DNA from: Laburnicola sp. R22_1
Lineage: Eukaryota; Ascomycota; Dothideomycetes; Pleosporales; Didymosphaeriaceae
NCBI GenBank assembly: GCA_014281115.1
Contig: JACONQ010000006.1
Location: forward strand, 1,054,001 to 1,118,000
Reading direction: 5' to 3'
DNA: 64,000 bases
Shown here: positions 62,672-64,000 of the stretch, piece by piece
Position numbering within the stretch: the stretch's first letter is position 1
How the letters are laid out: each line of letters begins with the position of its first letter
The notes under the pieces: model-generated
Seen by the model: only the letters and a program-made list of their open reading frames with translations
Database searches by the model: none
What the model was told of the DNA's origin: nothing
Program-made: the position numbers and the translations under genes

Positions 62672-64000
62672 CAGTGGGATGCAAAAAAAGTCACTTAAAA
62701 CGTTACCTTTTCTAAAGTCTTATAGTGTCCTGATTAGGTTAGGTAAAAATATAACAGATATATTATTTTAACGAGAAGGTTTAGGAAATTATACCTAGGC
62801 TATTAGTAAGCGCTTAGTCAGTCTAGGGTAAAAGTAATGTAGGGGTAAAATAGGGATAAAATAAAACTGTAACTTTAGAAGAGTATAACTTTTACCTAAG
62901 ATACAGATTTGGCCAATACTTATATATAGTATAATATATTCTTTTCCTAATGTCGTTATGAATTTTTAGTATTCATTTACTGCTATTATTTTTAATTATC
63001 TTAGGTTTAAGGAATTTTAGTAATCGATTAAGAAACTAGTAATAAAGTAATATTTAATATAATAAATAGTATATTTTAGCTTATGTATAGGCACTAGATT
63101 ATATACATATAGATTATATATAAATATTATTATTCTATTAAACTATTTAATATAGGTGCACTAAAATTAATATTATAAAGTCTATAGTATTAAGATTACT
63201 AACACTTATTACTAACATAACATAATATTATAAGATTACTCGAACTATATCATAGAGTATATATATATATATTAAACTATATTTATATATATAGTATAGC
63301 TTATATAATTAAGTAAATAAATTTTACTTTTTATTAATTACGCTAAAGCGTCTATTACTTTATAGATTATAGATTATTATTACTATTACTATTAGTATAG
63401 GTTACGAGTACTCTATATATTATAATAATATAATAATATTATATATATATAGTATTTATAAAACTATATATAAAAAGATCTCAAGAAAAGGACTAAGTCT
63501 ACTAGTATAAAAAGGTCTACTTTTTTAAACTTAAATATATTCTTTATTATAAGGCCTATTAGAATAAGAGAAACTAGGTTTTAACTAGAATAATAAGGCT
63601 AATAAAGTTATAGTTCTAGTTTATACTTATTTAGCTATTAGTGAATATAATTTAGAAGTAAAATAGGGATAACAAAAATCTATAACTTTAGAGTAAAATA
63701 ACCTTTTAATTAATGAATAAAAATAGTTATAATTTTAATATAGTATAGATTTAGGCCCATAGGATAGTTCTATAGTTTTATATTATAGGGTTATTATCTA
63801 TATAAGTTAGTATTTAATAGTGTATTAATAATATTAAATATTAATAAAATAGTAATAAAGTAATATATAATATATTACTAATACTTAGTATAATACCCTT
63901 TAGCCTCTATAACAGCGTCATGACGCCTAGGTCAAGATAATATACAATTATCTATAACCTTTTGGGGAATTAAAGCCCACTCCTCTAGTATAGCCTTTTT
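62672..64000 (-). mobile_element. Tc1/mariner DNA transposon, copy 2, truncated by window end
   Basis: Starts cagtgggatgcaaaaaaag after TA at 62670-62671 and matches copy 1 in reverse complement to the window edge. Lacks the minisatellite expansion and repeat S found in copy 1. Confidence 0.9.
63878..64000 (-). pseudogene. Tc1/mariner transposase C-terminus, partial
   Basis: Minus-strand EEWALIPQKVIDNCILS, stop, then RRHDAVIEAKGYYTKY and TAG at 63878-63880. Same sequence as the end of 42097-43359. An in-frame TGA replaces one residue (TGG-type position) in both copies. The rest lies outside the window. Confidence 0.85.

Overview
The window looks like nuclear DNA of a filamentous ascomycete (Pezizomycotina). 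It is a transposon graveyard that has been through repeat-induced point mutation (RIP). Most of it is A+T-rich, TpA is very common, CpA/TpG are scarce and CpG survives. Nearly every broken reading frame is interrupted by TAG/TAA where CAG, CAA or TGG is expected. The one convincing intact host gene, at 5895-7318 on the minus strand, has five exons with consensus fungal introns and encodes a 360-residue seven-helix protein of the fungal rhodopsin-like/SAT4 family. No bacterial features, tRNA, rRNA or CRISPR were seen.

Layout. 1-5917: RIP-mutated repeat X carrying a pogo/Fot1-like transposon (1715-5717) that itself carries a second pogo-like element (2152-4273). 5895-8410: the GC-rich host island. 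8717-12200: two copies of a ~1.25 kb repeat family (W), one interrupted by a ~0.94 kb insertion (V). 13268-19159: gypsy LTR-like repeat Y, a solo LTR, palindromic AT repeats, a third W and a pogo element. 20990-22298: a fourth W. 22299-33590: 3' pieces of a Ty3/gypsy element (G1), split by a nested 8.7 kb LTR element (H1) that carries a 700-bp foldback transposon and a long antisense coding remnant. 33591-33880: solo LTR. 34299-41640: Y repeat and a Ty1/copia element (B). 41644-44803: Tc1/mariner element. 44806-48009: a second copy of X with a different pogo element. 48033-48545: a mutated duplicate of the GC island edge, carrying a solo LTR. 49211-55066: 5' part of gypsy G1, with V and W insertions. 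55067-55361: LTR. 55423-61949: copia element A, with 180-bp LTRs and a frame that stays in phase for 1597 codons. 61963-62310: tandem repeats. 62672-64000: second mariner copy, cut by the window edge.

The insertions date one another. Copies of X and W serve as each other's empty sites, and target-site duplications fix many element ends. The two halves of G1 lie about 21 kb apart in opposite orientation. Each abuts the same LTR family at the same codon, which points to an LTR-associated inversion of roughly 33.7-55.2 kb. Apart from the SAT4-like gene, no coding sequence here looks functional.
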